A stretch of DNA of 64,000 nucleotides, taken from assembly GCA_023091735.1 (NCBI GenBank), contig JALKBU010000070.1, positions 31,013 to 95,012 on the forward strand, written 5' to 3'. The position numbers and the translations under genes are program-made. Under the pieces are notes generated by a model, which was not told the DNA's origin, made no database searches, and saw only the letters and a program-made list of their open reading frames with translations. This document shows positions 1 to 9,987 of this stretch, one piece after another (positions within the stretch are counted from its first letter, which is position 1; each line of letters opens with the position of its first letter). Source of the stretch: Trichomonas tenax (taxonomy: Eukaryota > Parabasalia > Trichomonadida > Trichomonadidae).

Positions 1-592
1 AGCCAGAACCACCTCCATAAAGTCCACCACCACTACCTATATTACTTCTTGAATAACCATATCCAAAGCTTTGGCCTCCTTTTTGACTGGCTTTTCCTGG
101 AGAATGGTTTTGTTTGTATCCAATCAAGCCACCTCCTGGTTCACCAATGTTATCATCACCTGATCCACCACCACCAGCAATGAGGAAGCGCGAGCTTAAA
201 GAAGATTGATTAAGGCGGAAGTCAGTCGCACCACCGCCACATGTATAGGCAGTACTATATCCACCGCCTCCAAAAATGTATTTTTTGCAGGCATATGATG
301 TCATAGATCCAACAAATAGATAGATGGACATCTGAGATTGTATTTGGACCGATGCAACGCTATGGCCACCTGGACCACCTTGATTGTGATCTACGTTTCC
401 TCCTTGACCTCCTTATACTTCAAAAATATAATTTTCTGGGTTCAAATTAATCTTATAACAAGTGCAATCTGTTAAACTAGCGCAAGGTTATGGAAATTTG
501 CATTTATTTCCATTGCAAAATGGCTTTTGTGATTTACTAACATACTACAGATCCTTGTAAGAGTAAGTTCCAAAGCTAAATTCGGTAGTCAA
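1..592 (-). pseudogene. glycine-rich family pseudogene, cut by window edge
   Basis: Minus-strand translation gives the same order as the intact paralogues at 4095-4931 and 9070-9936: FSFGTYSY, the Cys block (CNGNKCKFP, then DCTCYK), FEV-GGQGG, CGGGATDFRL, SSRFLIAGGGG and GGGLYGG. Three in-frame stops break it: TAG just after GTYSYKDL, TAA where the others have Tyr in FPYPC, and TAA where the others have Phe in EVFGG. The position equivalent to the start is TTG, and the nearest upstream ATG is out of frame. The 3' end lies outside the window. Seen directly: homology to the neighbours and the stops. Inferred: a recently inactivated tandem copy. Confidence 0.85.
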
Positions 593-1752
593 GCATCACC
601 TGACGTATAGGAATTGAGTTCGGACAGATAGATGATACTTTTGTATGACGGTTATTTTTTACTCCAAATTTCTCAATCAAATGACTAACAAACACCGGTA
701 GACACAAATTATGAAATCAAAATCCATCTCCGCACCCGTAAATCGTCAAAGTGCTACTATCAAAAAGTGACACAAACATTTCAATTGCTATTTTACTTGA
801 TTATTTCTATCTCTAGGTATTGCATTTCAAAATCTTGAATTTTTTTGTGATTAAAATCAATGTATTTTTTTAATATATAAATCCTTGAATTTTGATGGCA
901 GCAAATGAGTTATATCAGTTTTAATAGCATATGCTGATAGACCAAATACGTCTTTGTATGATTTGTTATAGGACAGATTCTGTTTCTATTATGTTTAAAT
1001 ATTTCACAGCTTTAAAGATTGCTCGAAAAGAATCATAGTTATTCCAAATGAGTCAATACAAATAGATCAACATCATTGCATGAAATCAATGAGTGTTGTT
1101 TAGTATATTATTAATTTTAATATCCATTGGTATTGACCATTATTCAGTTTCAAAAATGGATGTTTATTTTAGAAGACTTTTTGCTCATCTTTAAATCCTT
1201 AATAAAACTGAATTTACTCATGAACGCATGTATAACACCATAATATAAACAAAGTGGATGCAGTTTTTGATCTTTTTAAGCTACTTTACATGATTTGAAT
1301 TTCTTGTTTTAACAAAAAACACAATTCTGGACAAAAGTGACACGTTTTGAAAAGTTTATAAAAAGTAACTTTTCTAAAATGGTTCACTTTTGTCGAATAT
1401 TTCAAATTTAAATCAATCGTTATATCTTTGACCAAGTTAAGATAATAGCTTTATTTCATTTGAATATGCGATGGTTTATAAGTCATGAACAATGGCCAAA
1501 ATTTGATGATTTCTAGTTTTTTGTATTATTTTGATTGTTATAAGCAAAAATATATTGAGTATATACATGATCAACTAATGCCAATGTGCCAATGTTTTGA
1601 CAATGAGATAATATTTTTGAAAGTAAAATGTTCTCAAAACCGCGTATTCGGCAGTTAAGGCATATCACACCACAGTTTGTTTTTGTTCCCTCATTGTTAA
1701 TTTGTCTTCTGACAATTGACTGTACGTTAGAGTTTATTTTTGTTTCCTTTTC
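593..1752. other. gene-free AT-rich spacer
   Basis: About 1.16 kb with no coding region I can support on either strand. It contains two GTGACA motifs in A-rich context (about 777 and 1337) and an inverted partner, TTCACTTTTG, near 1382. The sequence just before 1753 ends in TTTTCATG, so a TCA initiator-like motif abuts the next gene's ATG. Confidence 0.5.
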
Positions 1753-2664
1753 ATGTGGAAGAACGCAATAATCGGAACATTCAACGTCAACAAGGCGTTG
1801 TGGGCGTTCCAGATGTTCTGTTCTTGCGATGATGACGAAGAAAAAGAGGAGAAATCTGATAATGAAAATAAAAATAATGAAGAAGAAGAAAATGCAGAGA
1901 AAACCGATGCAGAAAAAGCAGAAGAAGACGATAAAGAAGACGAAAATACAACAAATGAAAAACAAAACACAGAAAATGACGATAATTCAAATCAAATCAC
2001 GGTTGTAAATGGAGTTTTAGGCAAAGAATTCCTTCCAAAACAACCAAGAACAGCACGCGGCCCCAGAGCACGTCAATTTAGTCGAAAAATACAAAGAGTT
2101 TACACAGCTAAAAATGTGGATTACGAAGCACTCGATGACAAGATTCGTGAATCATTCGAAGAGATCGACAGAATGCTTCTCGAGTTCCAAAATGGCGAAA
2201 CAGAGTTAGAACAAGTTCAGGTTAATAAGATGAAAAAGTTAATACAGAAACAACGCTTAGAACTCATCGGTCACGACAGAGATTGGAAGAGCGGACAACA
2301 CTACAAAATGTATCACAGAGAATCACAGTATTTACGCAATCTGAGAAATCAACATCTTTTATTACAGAAAATGAACATGGAGGAGGACGCAAATCTCATA
2401 AGAAAGCAGATAGATGCAGCCAGTGCTCACGAACAAGAAACAAACAAGAAGGATCACACATTTGCATTTTATAGATCGAGAGCTGAACTCGTTGAGCGTC
2501 AGAAGCGAGAAAGAGAGAATGCAATGCATAATGCTGCAGAAAAGAAGATCGCTTATCGTGCAAAACGTGCAAAGAACACAGAAATCTTAAACAGAAGATA
2601 CGCAATACTCAAGGATGTCGGAATTCGTACAGGAAGACAAAGATTACCAAAAATTACCCAATAA
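1753..2664 (+). CDS. hypothetical acidic/coiled-coil protein
   Basis: A 303-residue protein of no recognised family. After a short N-terminal segment comes an Asp/Glu/Lys/Asn-rich stretch (about residues 25-80), probably disordered. A basic patch follows (QPRTARGPRARQFSRK, about 96-112). The rest is charged helix rich in Glu, Lys, Arg and Gln with heptad-like spacing, about residues 118-290, consistent with coiled coil. A dense repetitive acidic tract followed by a long helix suits a scaffold or nucleic-acid-associated protein, but nothing in the sequence fixes a role. Start: ATG 1753 opens the frame and is preceded by TTTTC, making a TCATG context. ATG at 1813 (MFCSCDDDE) is an alternative that removes 20 residues. 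Open minus-strand frames over it are shadows of the GAA/AAA-rich codons. Confidence 0.7.
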   Translation: MWKNAIIGTFNVNKALWAFQMFCSCDDDEEKEEKSDNENKNNEEEENAEKTDAEKAEEDDKEDENTTNEKQNTENDDNSNQITVVNGVLGKEFLPKQPRTARGPRARQFSRKIQRVYTAKNVDYEALDDKIRESFEEIDRMLLEFQNGETELEQVQVNKMKKLIQKQRLELIGHDRDWKSGQHYKMYHRESQYLRNLRNQHLLLQKMNMEEDANLIRKQIDAASAHEQETNKKDHTFAFYRSRAELVERQKRERENAMHNAAEKKIAYRAKRAKNTEILNRRYAILKDVGIRTGRQRLPKITQ

Positions 2665-2901
2665 TATTATCAATTTTTTTCAATTTATTGAAGGTTTTAC
2701 TACAAAATATAATGCCACCTAGTCAAAGGTGGGTTGCAGTATATGTTTATTATATTAATTAGTTTGATTATTAACTAATTAATTAATATTTTGTTTTTTT
2801 TTTTTGAAACAGTAATTGAAAGCACATCTTATCTATAATCTAGCAAGCCTTGAATGCAAGTGCAAAGCGCAATTTTTGAACATAAAAATATTATTGAATA
2901 A

Positions 2902-3384
2902 TTAAAAACGATCTGAAACAGCTTCAGCAGTAATAAGGAAGATCGCAAGTCCTGCGCCTTTTGCAGCACCAATGCTCATTTCCTTGAATCCTTTGTAACA
3001 ATTTAATGTTGCGCCAACAGCAGCTCCAGCGATGATAGGATCGTAAAATTTCTGCTGGCCTCTGTATATAGCTAGCGATGATTCGCACAGATTCGTTAAT
3101 GCCGCTTGTGCTCCCAATCCAAGTCCAATCGCAAGTCCTTCTTTTAGCGTTTGCTTCGTAGAAAACGTTTTTCCTTTGTTAAAAACGGGTAAATTTTTGA
3201 GTGCTGAGTATCCTGTCCCGAGAACGAACATTCCTGTCGAAATTGTCGCGAAATCTCGCACAGCTTCGTAAACTGGACTCTCTCCGGACTCCCTGTACAT
3301 CACCTCCTGAGGCGTGATCGGGAGCAAGTAAGAGGCCAGAGATTTGACTGTTGTTTCATCAGGTTCAAGAGAAGTTCTGATCAT
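2902..3384 (-). CDS. Tim17/Tim22/Tim23-family membrane protein (hydrogenosomal?)
   Basis: A 160-residue protein with four weakly hydrophobic, Gly/Ala-rich segments (about 45-62, 84-102, 115-131, 137-157) and no N-terminal signal. The segment YRGQQKFYDPIIAGAAVGA resembles the Tim17/22/23 signature, in which an Arg/Lys-containing loop is followed by an AG-x-x-(T/V)G helix. The second helix has the matching GAAKGAG. These proteins build the inner-membrane protein import channel of mitochondria. In trichomonads, relatives sit in the hydrogenosome. Length is within the family range (about 150-220). The family call is from motif and topology; the hydrogenosomal location is inference from the organism. 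Downstream is an AT-rich tail; upstream is 710 bp of spacer. Another glycine-zipper membrane protein cannot be excluded. Confidence 0.62.
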   Translation of the reverse strand: MIRTSLEPDETTVKSLASYLLPITPQEVMYRESGESPVYEAVRDFATISTGMFVLGTGYSALKNLPVFNKGKTFSTKQTLKEGLAIGLGLGAQAALTNLCESSLAIYRGQQKFYDPIIAGAAVGATLNCYKGFKEMSIGAAKGAGLAIFLITAEAVSDRF

Positions 3385-4094
3385 TTATTTTTTTATTTTG
3401 GCAGCTTTTGTTTTTTTGTTCTTTTGTGAGTCAATGAGGTTCCAATGACTACAAATGAATGAATATCATAAAAGATCAGTTTAAGTCCTTTGCATTTTAG
3501 AGTACTGCTATGAAATATCATAATATTAATCAAAGATTTTTGAATATGACATCTATATAAGTATACTCAGTTATCAAACACAACCATCTGTTAGGTATGC
3601 TTATGTAAAATTCTCTTTTACTTAATCTTCAATGAATTTCTTTTTTATAAATAGTTTTGATTATCAAATCTATGCAAACTAAAGGATAATAATTAATCCA
3701 AATTGCTCAATTGAAGATGGAATAATACTGTATAGAAACACTGTTCTAGATCATTAAAATATGCCATTTGCTATTCCAAGACTTTGATGATAAAGTTGCA
3801 TTTTATTCTAGAATGTCGAATCCCAAAATAAAAAAAGAGTTTGATATGAAGGAATGAATAGCAATTCATTGAAGTAGATATTTCAAATATAGATAACAAA
3901 TAAGACTGTATATTATGCGATATAATACCTCATAGTTTTTCAATATGATTAACAAATCAGATTGATTGATTTCATTTCACAATGAAAAACAAACATTTTT
4001 GGTATTATGTGATAAAGAAAAGCAAAGAGATTTTAACTAGTTTGGTGTCGATTTGAATTTTTATTCTAATTAATACAAATAAATAAAAATCAAA
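3385..4094. other. gene-free AT-rich spacer
   Basis: About 710 bp between two minus-strand genes. I see no coding frame, RNA gene or clear repeat. It must hold the promoter of the Tim17-like gene and the 3' region of the glycine-rich gene. Confidence 0.5.
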
Positions 4095-4931
4095 TTATGT
4101 TTCAATAAAAGAATTTAGAGTTGCAATATGGATTATTTTAAATTTCCTTGTTGCTATGTCTTTAGTATTAAGTAGTCGTAATATTTTATTAAAATTCGAG
4201 AGTGATGTAATGGTTGCGTATCCATGACCGTAATTAATTCCACTCTCGGTATATCCTTCCAAAACATTTATTGAAGTTATATTTTCAATATCATTAGTCT
4301 TCTTACTTGAAGAATATACAAAGCCAGAGCCACCTTCGCGTGATGTTCCACCATAAAGACCACCACCTCCACCAGGTTCACTGCCTGAATGACCAAATCC
4401 AAAGCTATATCCTGTTACCTGGTTAGCTATTGGAGGAATGTCACTAAAGCTTGTATGCCCAGTCAGTCCACCTCCATACCCACCTAAGTAGCCATTGTAA
4501 GATCCACCTCCACCCCCAGCAATTAAGAATCGTGAACTGAGGTTTGTTGGTTTTAGTCGGAAATCAGTCGCACCACCTCCACTTCCATAACTTAATGAAC
4601 TTCCACCTCCTCCAAAAGCGAGTTTATTTTGAGCGTTGAAACCTAATGCACCAACGCATAGATGTATTGGTACAGAAGATGGTATTTGAATGGAAGCAAC
4701 ACTGTGTCCTCCCATTCCTCCCATACCTGAAAGGTACGACCCACCTTGCGCCCCGAAAACCTCAAAAATATAGTTCCCGGGGTACAAATTTAGTGTATAG
4801 CATGTGCAGTCAGTTTGGCTATCGCATGGATATGGAAATTTGCATTTATTTCCATTGCAAAATGGCTTCTGGGATGGATTCGCAAACTCAGGCCGGTAGT
4901 AGGAGTATGTTCCAAAATAAAATTCAGTCAT
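4095..4931 (-). CDS. glycine-rich protein, intact paralogue 1
   Basis: 278 residues, the only member of the local family with both an in-frame ATG and an unbroken frame. Order: aromatic start (FGTYSYYRPEFA), Cys module CNGNKCKFPYPC followed by DCTCY (about residues 25-45), a beta-like strand YIFEVFGAQGG, then glycine-rich blocks with the hallmarks GGGATDFRL and SSRFLIAGGGGG, then GGGGGLYGG and GGSGFVYSS. GGG-AT-D-R-L followed by SR-(I/L)-(I/V)-AGGGGG is the signature of the Gly-rich domain also found in ALK/LTK receptors and many trichomonad and bacterial proteins. Members elsewhere can carry a C-terminal membrane anchor; this one has none and no obvious signal peptide. The six Cys suggest an extracellular fold, but location and role are unknown. 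Confidence 0.8.
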   Translation of the reverse strand: MTEFYFGTYSYYRPEFANPSQKPFCNGNKCKFPYPCDSQTDCTCYTLNLYPGNYIFEVFGAQGGSYLSGMGGMGGHSVASIQIPSSVPIHLCVGALGFNAQNKLAFGGGGSSLSYGSGGGATDFRLKPTNLSSRFLIAGGGGGSYNGYLGGYGGGLTGHTSFSDIPPIANQVTGYSFGFGHSGSEPGGGGGLYGGTSREGGSGFVYSSSKKTNDIENITSINVLEGYTESGINYGHGYATITSLSNFNKILRLLNTKDIATRKFKIIHIATLNSFIET

Positions 4932-5133
4932 TACAAATCAAGTCACGCAGTTAAAAGCATTTTTATAAAAAAGACAAGTTCCGATTATTTAAGATTCAAA
5001 ATCTAACATCGTAATGACAGAATTGAATAAATACGATAATTGCAATTTAATGATACTGCCAGATACATTTTCTCGAAATATACTCATATGAATAATAAAA
5101 TGGAGTTCTTCCTAAATTGTTCAGTTTATACAT
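4932..5133. other. short spacer between glycine-rich copies
   Basis: About 200 bp of AT-rich sequence between the intact gene and the next, broken copy. It is the only room for the promoter of the 4095-4931 gene. On the minus strand the bases just before the ATG contain GCGTGACTTG, a variant of the recurrent GTGAC motif. Confidence 0.4.
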
Positions 5134-5962
5134 TCATGAATGAATTGATGCTATATGAATTATGCAAATTTTCCAACTCGAAAGTTCTTTAGTGTTGTCA
5201 ATGCGTTTAATCTTTTTGAAGCTTTGACATGCTTTGATTAAAGCATGTCCATTACCTTCGTTTTTCCCACTTTCAGTATATCCTCCTTTAACAGTAATTG
5301 CAGTTATTGTTTCAATGTCTTTGGATAGTTTATTATCAGAATAAACAAAACTAGAACCTCTTTCACCAAAAGAACCACCATAAAAGCCTCCACCCCACCA
5401 GGGGTATCAGGCTGCAAAGATGATAATCCATAACCGAAATTAGCCTCATAACTTTGATTTGCTTTTCATGCTCCAATGCCATAGGAATGGCCAGTTAATC
5501 CACCACCCCAAGCATCAGATTCAGATCCACCTCCACCAGCAACAAGGAAACGAGAACTCAATTTTGAATAATTAAGTCGAAAATCAGTTGCTCCACCTCC
5601 ACCTCCACTAGAACCACAGCCTCCTCCTCCATAACATGCTGTTATGGATACAGGAAAAGCTCCAATAAATAAGTAAATCGACATTTTGATGGAATTTGAA
5701 TATAAGCAGAGATATGACCTCCAGGACTAGACTTACTGCCTTGAGCTTCAAAAACCTCAAAAACATAATCCCCAAGATCCATATTAAGTTGAATTCTTGT
5801 ACATCGTGACTGGCTTTGACATGGGTAGGCAAATTTGCACTGATTTCCTTCACACAGCGGTCTCTGCGATAGAGCAGTGTATTGGCCCTCGACAAAGGAG
5901 TAACTTCCGAAAAGGAATTCATTTGATGAATACATGAGGTTTTCATATTCATCAGGTCTCAT
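5134..5962 (-). pseudogene. glycine-rich family pseudogene
   Basis: A paralogue of the 4095-4931 gene, readable almost end to end but only by changing frame. The N-terminal part keeps FLFGSYSF, CEGNQCKFAYPC and YVFEVFEAQG. Near 5684 one base is missing inside IQIPS-MSIYLF. The second part keeps GGGGGATDFRL and SSRFLVAGGGG, then hits TGA at about 5466 in GIGA-KANQS. Another indel near 5398 falls in the poly-Gly run, after which SFVYSDNKLSKDIETIT and GYTESGKNEGNGHA are readable. The tail IIHIASIHS then stop matches the tail IIHIATLNS of the intact gene, which fixes the 3' end. One nonsense and at least two frameshifts make this a pseudogene rather than a sequencing slip. Confidence 0.85.
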
Positions 5963-6367
5963 GTCTAAAGGTACGCTATTGCATGGGGCTTAGGAACGGC
6001 ACATAAATTTATTTATGAAATCATGGCGATGATAGCCGTTGCATATTGATGCGACGTAAAAAATTTGAATGTTTTAATCTTAAATCGAATCCATCGAATT
6101 ATCTTCACACAATTGCATATTAATGGAAAAATTTCCAATGAGCTCCAAATTTTATTGTATATCAACGGAAATCATCAAAAGATTTTTTCACTAATTTTTC
6201 AATGAGACAATACAAACAAATTTTTCATTATTGAAATGTGATGTATTGTTGTAATCAATCTATAACTACTGATATATGATGTATCATCATTGCTTGTGAC
6301 TATGCTAATTTTTTCAATGTTAGAACATCTGCAATTTCTGATTGAGACTTTATACACAGGTTTGTTT

Positions 6368-6936
6368 TTAATAAAACACAAAAAAATATTCAATAAAGGT
6401 GTTTGGAGCTGATGGTTCATCCATTTTAGCCCTTCTGTGGCGAATATAGAAGAATGTAACCAAACCAACAGCAAAAAATAATAACAATTACAACAACAGC
6501 AATAATGATACTAGTCTGTCTTTCCGCTACTACTGTTTCCTCCTTTTTGATCATTTGGATCAGTATTTGCTTCTGGATTTTGAGATTCTGATTTCGGATT
6601 CTCATTTTGTGATGATTCAGCTGGAGTTGCAGAGGCTGAAGCAAATTCAGATTGTAACTGCGATTCAGTTGGCGTTGGATCGTTTGTTGGTTGATTAACT
6701 GGTTCAGGTGGAACACAAGCATCACAGTCAACAAGATAAACAATATATTCCCAGGACTTATTGCTTTGCGCCACTAATTAAATGGAAACTGCCTCCAAGT
6801 GTATCCACTGAGCGTGAACTGCACTCCTGCGCGCCAATTGAGGTTTCCAACAAGTGATGTCGTTGTAACTGCTTGATTTACGCCATCAATTTTCAATGAC
6901 AAATCTATATCGGCCACAGACTTCGCCTTTCATTCT
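6368..6936 (-). pseudogene. remnant of a membrane-anchored surface protein
   Basis: Three consecutive reading frames on the minus strand together give the C-terminal half of a type I surface protein. About 6936-6776 encodes a beta-rich segment (SVADIDLSLKIDGVNQ, then LNWRAGVQFTLSGYTW). About 6775-6511 encodes VYLVDCDACVPPEP followed by a Pro/Thr/Ser/Asn/Glu stalk. About 6530-6470 encodes a hydrophobic stretch (TSIIIAVVVIVIIF in one frame, FFAVGLVTFFY in the next). It ends with a basic tail (RHRRAKMDEPSAP) closed by TAA at 6368. A stalk, a single helix and a short RRAKMDEP-type tail are common for trichomonad surface proteins. At least two frameshifts separate the parts. No start is visible; decay continues upstream. 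Confidence 0.6.
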
Positions 6937-7207
6937 ACTTTCTAGAGTTTTGAATCTGATTGCCAATAAAAGAAATATTTTTTATTTGATTATTTTTTGA
7001 ATAACCACTATGAATTTATTGAAAAAAGATTTTAAGATTACTAAAAGTGACAATGTAAGGAATCATATGTCAAAATATTTTTATGGCAACTATCAATTTT
7101 CACTTCATACATCTATAGATAAGGCTTTGAAACCAACATATTTAACATTATTTTGAAAAATTATAGTCTTCAACATTGAATTTTTGCAACGGCTTGTGTA
7201 AAATTTA

Positions 7208-7962
7208 TACGCAAAGTGGGCGAAACTCGTTTTTTAACTCACTGGATTAACTTCTTGCGAAGTTATTGAACTTCAATGTACAAAATCCTGTTGTGCATGA
7301 TATATTAAAGAATTGGCTAACAAAGTCTATATTTCATTAAAATATTAGATATATCTTGCATCAAAAACATTGATTTGCCATGATGTGCTTTACTCATTAT
7401 AATATATTATATTCTCATTGTATAGCATTTTTATAACGTAAAATATGTTGTTGTCGATGATAAATAGGTAAATCTAATCACAAATATGCTTTTTAGCTTT
7501 TTTTTGGAAAAAAAGTATTCCAAGCCATCACACATAAGCTCTGTGTGTTATTCTTCTCAATTTAATAAACTTGTCACATTTAACCGCGCAAAAAGAATCA
7601 TCATTATTTTTGGGAGAATAACACACAGAGCTTATGTGTGAACAATTGGAATACTTTTTTTTTCAAAAAAAGCTAAAAAAACATATTTGTGATTAGATTT
7701 ACCTATTTATCATCGACAACAACATATTTTACGTTATAAAAATGCTATACAATGAGAATATAATATATTATAATGAGTAAAGCACATCATGGCAAATCAA
7801 TGTTTTTGATGCAAGATATATCTAATATTTTAATGAAATATAGACTTTGTTAGCCAATTCTTTAATATATCATGCACAACAGGATTTTGTACATTGAAGT
7901 TCAATAACTTCGCAAGAAGTTAATCCAGTGAGTTAAAAAACGAGTTTCGCCCACTTTGCGTA
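7208..7962. mobile_element. 755-bp foldback element with ~350-bp inverted repeats
   Basis: Two arms, about 7208-7556 and 7615-7962, are near-identical inverted copies separated by only ~58 bp. Both outer ends read TACGCAAAGTGGGCG inward, and each is bordered by TA on the outside, compatible with a TA target duplication as made by Tc1/mariner-type transposases. The arms differ mainly by single bases and A/T-run lengths (for example AAAAAAGTATTCCAAGCCATC versus GTATTCCAATTGTTC near the centre). There is no coding frame. This fits a non-autonomous foldback element or very long-TIR MITE. The TA duplication could be coincidental, since the flanks are AT-rich. The inverted structure itself is seen directly. 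Confidence 0.82.
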
Positions 7963-8085
7963 TAAAAATTTAATTGCCCTATTTGCAATTTACTCTTAAT
8001 TTTAAATAGATAAAAAAACTATGTTGAAATCACTCATCTTAACATAGTACAACTTAATATATCAATTAGTGTAGACTTTTATTTT

Positions 8086-8837
8086 TTAGAAGAATGAATT
8101 TATTGATGTAAAAATAATATTTCTCAATTTGTGACATGCAAGTAAGCTGCTCTCGCGTACTTGAACTTCCATGTTTATGTTCGACAAGCATTTTATAACT
8201 GCATGCCCATCTCCGTAATTTGGCAAATAATCTGTATATCCTTCAATTGTTAATGAATCAATTGTTTCGATGTCAATTGTAGTTTTTGATGACGAATAAA
8301 CGAAACCCGAACCTCCTTGACCACTAGGACCACTATGTAGACCACTGCCTCTACCAGTCGATGAATCTGAACAGCTTGAACATTTATATCAATAACCAAA
8401 TAATTGCCTTTACTTTGATTTGAAACTCCTAATATTGCATCATGCTCAATCCATTTTAAACCACCATCATAATAGGTAGGTGTTGACAGTACAGTGTAAT
8501 ATCTTACACCATCTCCCCCTCCTGCGATCAGGAATTGTGTGCTTAATTTTGTTGGATCAAGCCGAAAATCTGTTGTCGCAGTAGGAAAGTGAATAGTTGC
8601 ATAGCTATGTCCTCCAGGACCCCCTTTACGACCAAATAATTCGCCACCTTGACCACCAAAGGCTTCAAAGGTGTAGTATCCAGATTTTAAATCAAACTTG
8701 TATCCTGTGCATGTGCTTTGACTAAGATATGGATACGGAAATGTGCATTTGTTATTTGTGCAAACAGGCCTTTGGGAAACGATGGCATACTGAGGCTGAT
8801 AATAGGAATAGCTCTCAAAACTAAAATTTGATGCCAA
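8086..8837 (-). pseudogene. glycine-rich family pseudogene with internal deletion
   Basis: A third broken paralogue. The first 195 codons are open and keep FSFESYSYYQPQYA, CTNNKCTFPYPY, YYTFEAFGGQGGELFG and TTDFRLDPTKLS-QFLIAGGG. The segment between IHFPTA and TTDFRL, about 34 residues in the 9070-9936 paralogue, has been deleted in frame. After SNQSKG the reading shifts by one base. In the other frame GQGGSGFVYSSSKTT, IEGYTDYLPNYGDGHAVI and RNIIFTSINSFF follow, ending at TAA 8086. The frame opens with TTG; the nearest ATG, four bases upstream, is in another frame. Part of the Cys block has changed (FPYPC is now FPYPY). A pseudogene is the simplest reading. Confidence 0.82.
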
Positions 8838-9069
8838 CCATCACACTATCAAAAGAGACTTGATTTACCGTTGCATTTTGTCAGTTTTGAACTGAATTTT
8901 ATATTAATCTTAAATTTGCAAATCTTTTGAAAAATCATAACAATCTATCAGTAATTGCAAACTTTGATATTATATTATTCAAAATAATGAAAATTGATTT
9001 ATGATGATATATTAATATAATGTTTACAATAGATTAGCAAGTGATAAGCAAATATAACGCTTCATTTTT

Positions 9070-9936
9070 TTATTTCTTTCTTTGATCTATGGAAATTAAG
9101 GCCGAATACAATAATGAACGATATTTATAACTAGATAAATAACTGCTCTCTTGGAGACGAATAGCTTTATTCAAACTAGAATCAATTCTTATAATAGCAT
9201 AGCCATCCCCGTAATTTTTTTCATAATCAGTATATCCTTCAATTGATATCGATGTTATTTCATCGATATCTTGAGTTAATCTATTCGCAGAATAAACAAA
9301 CCCAGACCCACCTTCACTATTTCCACCTCCATAAAGACCACCACCACCTCCACTTAAATATGCAGATCCATTTATACCATAACCGAAAGATAGACCTTTT
9401 GTTTGATTAGCAATTGCTGGGCAGCCGTGACTATTAAGTCCATTTAATCCCCCACCATCGCCTCCTTTATACGATGATGAACCATATGAATTGATTCCAC
9501 CACCCCCACCAGCAATGAGAAAGCGAGAACTTAATTTCAAAGGGTGCAGTCTGAAATCAGTAGCTCCACCTCCACTATAGTACCCACCACTTCCACCTCC
9601 TCCAAATGTTATTTTATTTAAACCTTGTTTTCCCCAACTGCCAACAAATAAATATATAGACATTGCAGTAGGGATTCCTATTGATGCTAAGCTATGTCCA
9701 CCTGCACCACCACTTTTTTCCAAATTTGAACCTCCTTGACCGCCAAAGACTTCAAATATATATTTCCCAGGATTCATATCTATTTTGTAACATGTACAAT
9801 CTGTTTGGGTTTCACATGGATAAGGAAATCGACATTTATTTCCATAGCAGACAGGTTTCTGAGAAGGAGATGCATATTCCGGCTGGCAGAATGAATAACT
9901 TCCAAAGCTAAATGGTGTTGCCACAACTGAAATCAA
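9070..9936 (-). CDS. glycine-rich protein, paralogue 2 (open frame, no ATG)
   Basis: An unbroken 288-codon frame with every family hallmark: FSFGSYSFCQPEYASPSQKP, CYGNKCRFPYPC then DCTCYK, YIFEVFGGQGGSN, GGGGSGGYYSGGGATDFRL, SSRFLIAGGGGG, GGGGGLYGGG, GGSGFVYSANR and IEGYTDYEKNYGDGYAIIR. The frame has no ATG. It begins right after an in-frame TGA, with TTG as first possible codon. An upstream ATG (9946, MFLIDFS) lies in a frame that would need a one-base shift. So this is either a gene with a mutated start, one that uses a non-ATG start or a shift, or a very young pseudogene. Conservation of all domains argues that inactivation, if any, is recent. It is divergent from the 9988 gene with about 50 bp between them. 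Confidence 0.65.
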   Translation of the reverse strand: MISVVATPFSFGSYSFCQPEYASPSQKPVCYGNKCRFPYPCETQTDCTCYKIDMNPGKYIFEVFGGQGGSNLEKSGGAGGHSLASIGIPTAMSIYLFVGSWGKQGLNKITFGGGGSGGYYSGGGATDFRLHPLKLSSRFLIAGGGGGINSYGSSSYKGGDGGGLNGLNSHGCPAIANQTKGLSFGYGINGSAYLSGGGGGLYGGGNSEGGSGFVYSANRLTQDIDEITSISIEGYTDYEKNYGDGYAIIRIDSSLNKAIRLQESSYLSSYKYRSLLYSALISIDQRKK

Positions 9937-9987
9937 TCAGAAACATTGATATAAAAAAATTATGCCACTTTTATATCCACAACAAAA
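9937..9987. promoter_or_regulatory. very short divergent intergenic region
   Basis: Only 51 bp separate the first codon of the minus-strand glycine-rich frame from ATG 9988 of the plus-strand membrane-protein gene, so any promoters must overlap. It contains an A/T run (ATAAAAAAATTATG), but no clear TCA initiator on the plus side. Regulatory function is inferred from position only. Confidence 0.35.
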
